From: Otis tarda
Lineage: Eukaryota; Chordata; Aves; Otidiformes; Otididae
DNA: 64,000 nucleotides
Reading direction: 5' to 3'
Assembly: GCA_026413225.1 (NCBI GenBank)
Contig: CM048552.1
Span: 204,303,553 to 204,367,552, forward strand
Shown piece by piece: positions 58,459-64,000 of the stretch. A model generated the notes under the pieces. The model saw nothing but the letters and a program-made list of their open reading frames with translations. It ran no database searches and was not told the DNA's origin. Numbering within the stretch: position 1 is the stretch's first letter; the number at the start of each line of letters is the position of its first letter. A program made the position numbers and the translations under genes.

Positions 58459-61400
58459 CTGTGAAAAGACACGTGAGATGGTCAAACACCAAAGTAATGG
58501 GGAACGCAGAAGTACTTACATGGCTTAACAGAGAATATTATAGTTAAGATCCAGATTTTATGTTGATATTTATATAAAACACTGTAATTATGTTGTGACT
58601 TGATTAAAATGCAAGCCTTTCAGAAAGAACAAGAGCAAAACATCTTGTCTCTACACTGAGGCTGTAGAAATAATTCTGAAGATGACGAAGAATAAATGCT
58701 TTTTATAAAGCAACAATATAATCAGCTGGCTGGAATAATGAGCTGTTTTGAGAAATTATCAATGGACAAAGGAATTCTAAGGGAATAAGAGGCATTAAGG
58801 GAGGAATGAATGCCATGTGAGACAACACCAGAGGCAGTTTCTGGTTATCCTTCTCTAGGTTTGGATTTGTGAATTGCACCACTATTTAATTTGTCCACGG
58901 ACACTAATTTTGTTTTTATTTTCACATAGTGAGACTAGAAAAGCACATGGATAAGGCAGAGAGAACAGAAAATACTGGGGAAAAAATCAGTGAACACAGC
59001 TATTTTAGCAAAATACAGGTCCTTAGACTTGGCAGATACATGGACGGAGAAGCATAGGAAGGAAAAGAAATAGATCTCCATAAATATCTGACATTACTCT
59101 CCTTTCATTGCAATGGGGGAAAACCATTCAACAAAGCAGGAGCAAAATCTACAACTTTGATGTTTAATACCTGCACTGTATTTAGAGAGAGAAAAAAAAA
59201 AGGAATTTCAAAGCTCAGGCTGTACTGATTAGCCTTAATTGCTGCTGGTGAAGGTAGGAAATTAGGGAGGCTTTTAGACATTTTTGCTGCCTTAAAGCCT
59301 AGCTGAACTACCTGCTGAGTGCTAGGTGTTAGACACGTACTTATTTTCTGTGGTATGAAATCCAAAGTAATGGAAGGAAGATTTAAGCTTGATACTGCAA
59401 TAGTTTTAGGAGAGCTGGATTGCTTTTCTGGTTCTTCTGACAACCTTCTCTGGACTTCATCTGTCCTCCTTTTAGTTCCCCTTCTACAGGTGGAATTCAG
59501 GTTACTTTCTCCTGTGTTCCATTTGTCTTCCTTGCCTGTTTAGACTAGAGATGCTCACACTTTTTCATGTTCTCCTTTTCCTTCTGGTTTTCTCCTGTTC
59601 ATTGAGGACAGTAAGAGGAGGATGTTCATCCCCTCCTGGCCCAGGGTGGATGTGTGAGGAGGTGGTTGCAAGAAGCCTCTGAGAGCAGAGTAGTAGGTGT
59701 AGCTCAGAGGGTCCTATGGAGGTGGGATCAGGTGGTACAAAGGGCCTGGGGTGTAAGGAAGAAATGGAGCAGTGCTTTTCAGAATCTTTCAGCAACTCCA
59801 TAGCAGTGAGAGGCTAAGGGGCATTGAAAGTCCTCTCTCTGTTCTCTTTCTGCACGCAGATTCCTCAGTGCACCACTGTCCTACAGCCTCGCTCCTGCCC
59901 TTCTTCCTGCCTCCCACCCTGGCTCTGGTTGACTTGAATGGTTGAGACATTGCATCCATGATTCTCTTTCTCAGTTTGATTTTCTTAAAAGGCCATGTTG
60001 GCCCAGCTTTGACCGTTTGTCTAGTTAGAGACCTGAGTGACTAGAGTTTACTACAGGATGGCTGACATCATACCATGGAGTCTATTGTATAGAGGTAAGA
60101 ATTGCATGTGCAGAAGATCCTTCCTGCTCTTACTGCCTGTGTATGTGTAACTGTTGGTACTACTTGAAGTTTGTCATCCTCTGGTGGTGACGTAAGAAAG
60201 AATAGTTTGGTAATCTGGTTCATGTCCCAGTGGAGAAGGGTATGCTAACTTCATTTCAAATCAGATGTACTTTCTTTGTGCCAGTCCTCTGTGATCTTCT
60301 TGAGCTGGCTGGTATGTAACCTTCATTTGCCTATCACTACTGCAAAACTGATCTGCCATCATCCTTGATTTCCTGATTCCAAAGCACTGGCGTTATTTAA
60401 GTGAACACATCCATATATTGCAAGGGATAAGCCGTGCTTTTGCCTGTCAACAAGGTCAGCAGAAAATGGAGGCACCAACAGGTTCATCTCACAACTTTTA
60501 TTTCCTTTAAAGGGTTTGTCATTTGCTTTTCTCCTTTGCACGATTTTTTACCACTCTTTGCAAAGCAATTCCTTGACATTTCCTTGCACGTACAAGTGTG
60601 CAGAGTTCATTTTTCTTGGGTACTAATGTTTTGAGTCTGTGCTATCAGTTTACATTATCTGTGTCTACTCCAACACCACTAATGGCTCACAGTTTCCAGC
60701 ATTTCAGTGACTACTCTAAGGACTCTCTTTTTCCTGGATAAGCCAAGGATTTTTGTGTTTCTATGCCTCCTGGGCACTTGAAGATCTTATGTACAGTCTG
60801 GAAAATTGAAGATTATTTTCATTTCAGAGATTGAGATAAAAGACAGGGAAAATAATCCAAAACTTACCAAAATGTGCATGAAACCCTGGCCCAGAACCTT
60901 ATTTGAAAAATCATAACAATCCTTGATTATCTCAGCTCTATTTTTCTTGCCTCCAATATTCTCTTCCTCCTTCTAGTCATTAGGGTAAGCACAGTAGGAT
61001 AAATTCAGTCCATTGAGAGGAGCCGTCATAAGACCTTTGCATTATTTATGTCCTACTTGAGTCTTTAAAATTAGCATTTTCTACAGATGTGAATTTTACT
61101 CGATGAGAGCTAAGTTTTGTCTGACTGTGTAACCATCAGTCTCTCACTCAGCCAGATCCCTGTAACAATATTTCTAAGCTCTTTCACATCTAAGGTAACA
61201 GTTTGCTCTCCAGGTTCTCCTGGGTTGTTGTTCCCCCTACTCCGTCAGCTGTATGCTGCTGAATACATTGCCTTAGACATTTCAGTGCCTCAGATGCTTC
61301 GTACAACTGGCAATTATAATGGTTGGCCTTTGAAGATGGTGGCTTTTGAAGCCTTGTCCAGATGTTGCTTGTCCAGATGTCTTGCCTGGTAAGTGTCACT

Positions 61401-64000
61401 GCTTTGGCCTCTCGGTCATTTGCTGTTCGGTTTTGGCAATGCAAGGTTCATGCTTCTTTGTCCTTTACATTTCATTTTTGATGGTTCTCTCAAAGTTCCT
61501 AATCTGCATTCGATACAGAGCTCAGCTTTTCCCACATCCCTTGTAATTGTTTTGAATCATATTAATGTGTATGAAAGCTTACAGCAGTTTCTATTGCAGG
61601 GCTTTGAGTCATGCGTATGTTTTCCAGTATTTAGTTTGTTATTCTTTTTTGTTTCCTGCTTTTATTGAACTTGAAATCTGATCTTAAATCTTCCAAAATC
61701 TTTTCATCTCCAAGATAATAGATTTTGCAATTAGTCATTAAATGACTAGCATAATGCACTTACTGGAACTGTCTGGAAATTATGTTTTGCTATTTGAGTA
61801 TTTTCCTTGTGGGTATCTGAAAGGTTATCATGTGCTGATCTGATTTATACCTGTTTAAATCCGGAGCGACTGTGCTGAAGGCAGAGGAGAGTTAACTGTC
61901 CTGTTAACTCCATGTGTTGAAGATTAGAGTCTGGGCCTACCTTGTTTTAACTTTAGTCTTCATTTCTTGGAGTGGAAGAAGTCAATTCCCTGTACAGTGA
62001 TGATTAACAACTCATGCATCCCAAAACAGAAAACACATTTGAACAAAAGCAGTCCTCACTCTTGCTATTATGTTTTTTAGAGGTGATAGTTTGTCTCAAA
62101 TTTATTTCTTTCTCATAACATATCTTTGTCAGGGGAGCCATAATAGCTGTCACTGTAAAATAGCGTGATTAGCTCACAATAGGGACTGAGCACTTTGTTT
62201 GCATCGTAATGAATAGTTTACTTCCACTACAAACCTGCACACCCTGAACTTGGTGTGGAAGACAATGTTTGTTTTCTTGGAAAAGTACATTGACATTAAA
62301 AGCTAACTTACAGCTAATTTCTTTCTTTCTCATATTCCCTATCAGAAGGCGCAGAGGAATCTTCCGATCCGTTCCTTATCGCTCTGTTATCTGGACACTT
62401 CATGTTTCATGGAACTACAGACCTTAAAGTGCTTTTAGATGTCTGTGCCTACCTTTTATTTGAACAACACTTCAAAAACTGTTGTGATGATAGAATTTCA
62501 GGCTGGTAGGCTAAAGAAACAGTTTTGAACAATGGATAGAAGAATAGAATTTAAAAATATGTGTATGCATGGAAATGGAACAAAATGCCTATCCATAGAT
62601 GTTCACAAGGCAGTGATGATTATGTTGAGGTAATGAGCTGTGGAATGGGCTGGAGAGAGGATATTTATGTCAAGCCATGCTTGTAGCACGTCAAATCAGA
62701 AGTGTGGCATGTGGTTTAATTGTTCTCAGGTCTTTACTATTTAATTCTGTGTCACTTAAAGCTTCTCCTTCTTCCAGTATTGTACTTCTGCTTCATCCGT
62801 GCCTCTCGTCTTCTTGCTGCAGCCATCCTTTATGGTTTGCCAGTGGCATCAGCTTTGACATGTCTTTGTCCTTATCTCCCAAAAATCACCTTCACCTTTC
62901 CCTACACTTCTCCTATCCATGTGGCCTCTGCCTGTATTTCATGGATGTCCTTCCATACTTATGGGCTGATGATGACAAGGCTGTGTGCAAGTCATGACTG
63001 GTAAAATAATTTCATTATTTTATTTAAATTCACACTTCATTATGTCACTAAGGCTGTGTATTATCTGGAGCAGAGGTAGTCATCATATAATTTCAAGTTT
63101 GCTTTTCCTTTTGTCAACCCTACACTGTCTTGTCTGTCTGTCTGCACTTTTTAGAGGGCCAGATCTCTGGAAGCAGCCACTATGTAACACGCAGGTCCCA
63201 GTTTAGCAAAGTACTTGACCATATGACAAACTTAAAGCATCTATTTAAGACATATGCTTATGCTCTTTGATGAATGCTTTGCCAAGCAATTTCTGTGTCT
63301 TGCTGGGGAAAAAAATGCAATGGTAATATGCCAAGAATTTGACTATGAGACAGTCATTAATGAACACACCGACATGGAATATTTGCTTTTCCAAATAAGC
63401 TTTTGCTATGCTTTCTCTTTTGTGCATGGAATTTCAGAGCAGGGACATTTAAGTGATGAATAGCTATGGAGCTTAGTTATGCTAGCTAGCAATCATGTGA
63501 AAGATCTCTTTACTATTGCGAAGGGATAAACTGGAAAGAAAAAAAGTCAAGTATGGAGCAATAATACAGTAAATGAGATGACTTTTCCTCATTGGTGGAC
63601 ATCACTCCAGTACAGCCAGTGCCAAACCAGTGTAACTGAGGAGAATCTGACTAAAGTTATTTAGAAATTCACAATCCAAGATGAATTAAGGTGTAGATTT
63701 TATTCCAGCAAAGATTTTTGGAATGCCAGTGTTTAAATCAGAAGTGAGCCTGCACAGAAAGAGACAATTTAAATTTATCTGCTCACTTACAGAGGGAAGA
63801 CAGTGAGATAAGATTTCCCGTTTTCCCTTTGCGTGGGTTACCTGTGGGGCTAAGCTGATGGGAGTATCATGCTCTGGATGAGAAGCTGGATCTCAACTTG
63901 GGCCCTGCTCCTGCTAAATTGGCTTCCACATGAGCAGCCTTGGTGATGCTTCCTCCCTTGCTCCTGTGAATCAGCGCACAGAACAAAGCTGTGATAATGA
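58459..64000. other. Intergenic, no gene seen
   Basis: AT-rich sequence to the window end. Frames such as 94 aa at 62720-63004 lack recognisable domains or convincing splice context. SESN3 would be expected further right by synteny, but no sestrin exon is recognisable here. Confidence 0.65.

Noticed and set aside
62720-63004. 94-codon hydrophobic open frame
   Set aside because: Leu/Cys-rich sequence from T-rich DNA, with two overlapping frames and no splice or domain evidence.

Overview
This window is a piece of a bird nuclear genome. It has large introns with GT-AG splice sites, a CpG-island promoter, and many CR1 LINE fragments (the dominant avian retroposon) whose 3' ends carry the usual 'agaatggtttgggttggaagggacc' type signature. 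The CR1 subfamily looks neoavian rather than galliform, but that is only an impression. No bacterial, viral or CRISPR-like system is present.

Three protein-coding genes are readable exon by exon. (1) MTMR2 (+ strand, 408-9748): the last eight coding exons, 425 codons, aligning with residues 219-643 of a 643-residue phosphoinositide 3-phosphatase. Its 5' half lies to the left of the window. (2) CEP57 (- strand, 33719 down to 13869): eleven coding exons, 497 aa, a centrosomal and microtubule-binding coiled-coil protein. (3) FAM76B (+ strand, 34589-45390): ten coding exons, 339 aa, a nuclear protein with eight CxxC pairs, a histidine run and a C-terminal coiled coil. All exon joins keep the reading frame. 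The order and orientation (MTMR2 and CEP57 tail to tail; CEP57 and FAM76B head to head) match the human 11q21 block, so this is conserved vertebrate synteny. SESN3 would be expected to the right of the window.

Layout: 1-9748 MTMR2 exons and introns; 9749-13868 convergent 3' ends of MTMR2 and CEP57 with one CR1 fragment; 13869-33719 CEP57 with three intronic CR1 pieces; 33720-34588 an 869-bp bidirectional CpG-rich promoter with nine CCAAT/ATTGG boxes; 34589-47875 FAM76B with its long 3' UTR; 47876-64000 AT-rich intergenic DNA with three CR1 fragments and a few weak exon-like segments.

Functionally the genes are unrelated enzymes or structural proteins that share a neighbourhood. The only clear mechanistic coupling is the shared CEP57/FAM76B promoter and possible 3' end overlap of MTMR2 and CEP57. 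I found no previously undescribed system. The observations most worth checking are the NF-Y-type CCAAT cluster in the shared promoter, a 75-bp tandem duplication in FAM76B intron 4, and possible minus-strand exons in a CpG-rich patch near 58 kb.
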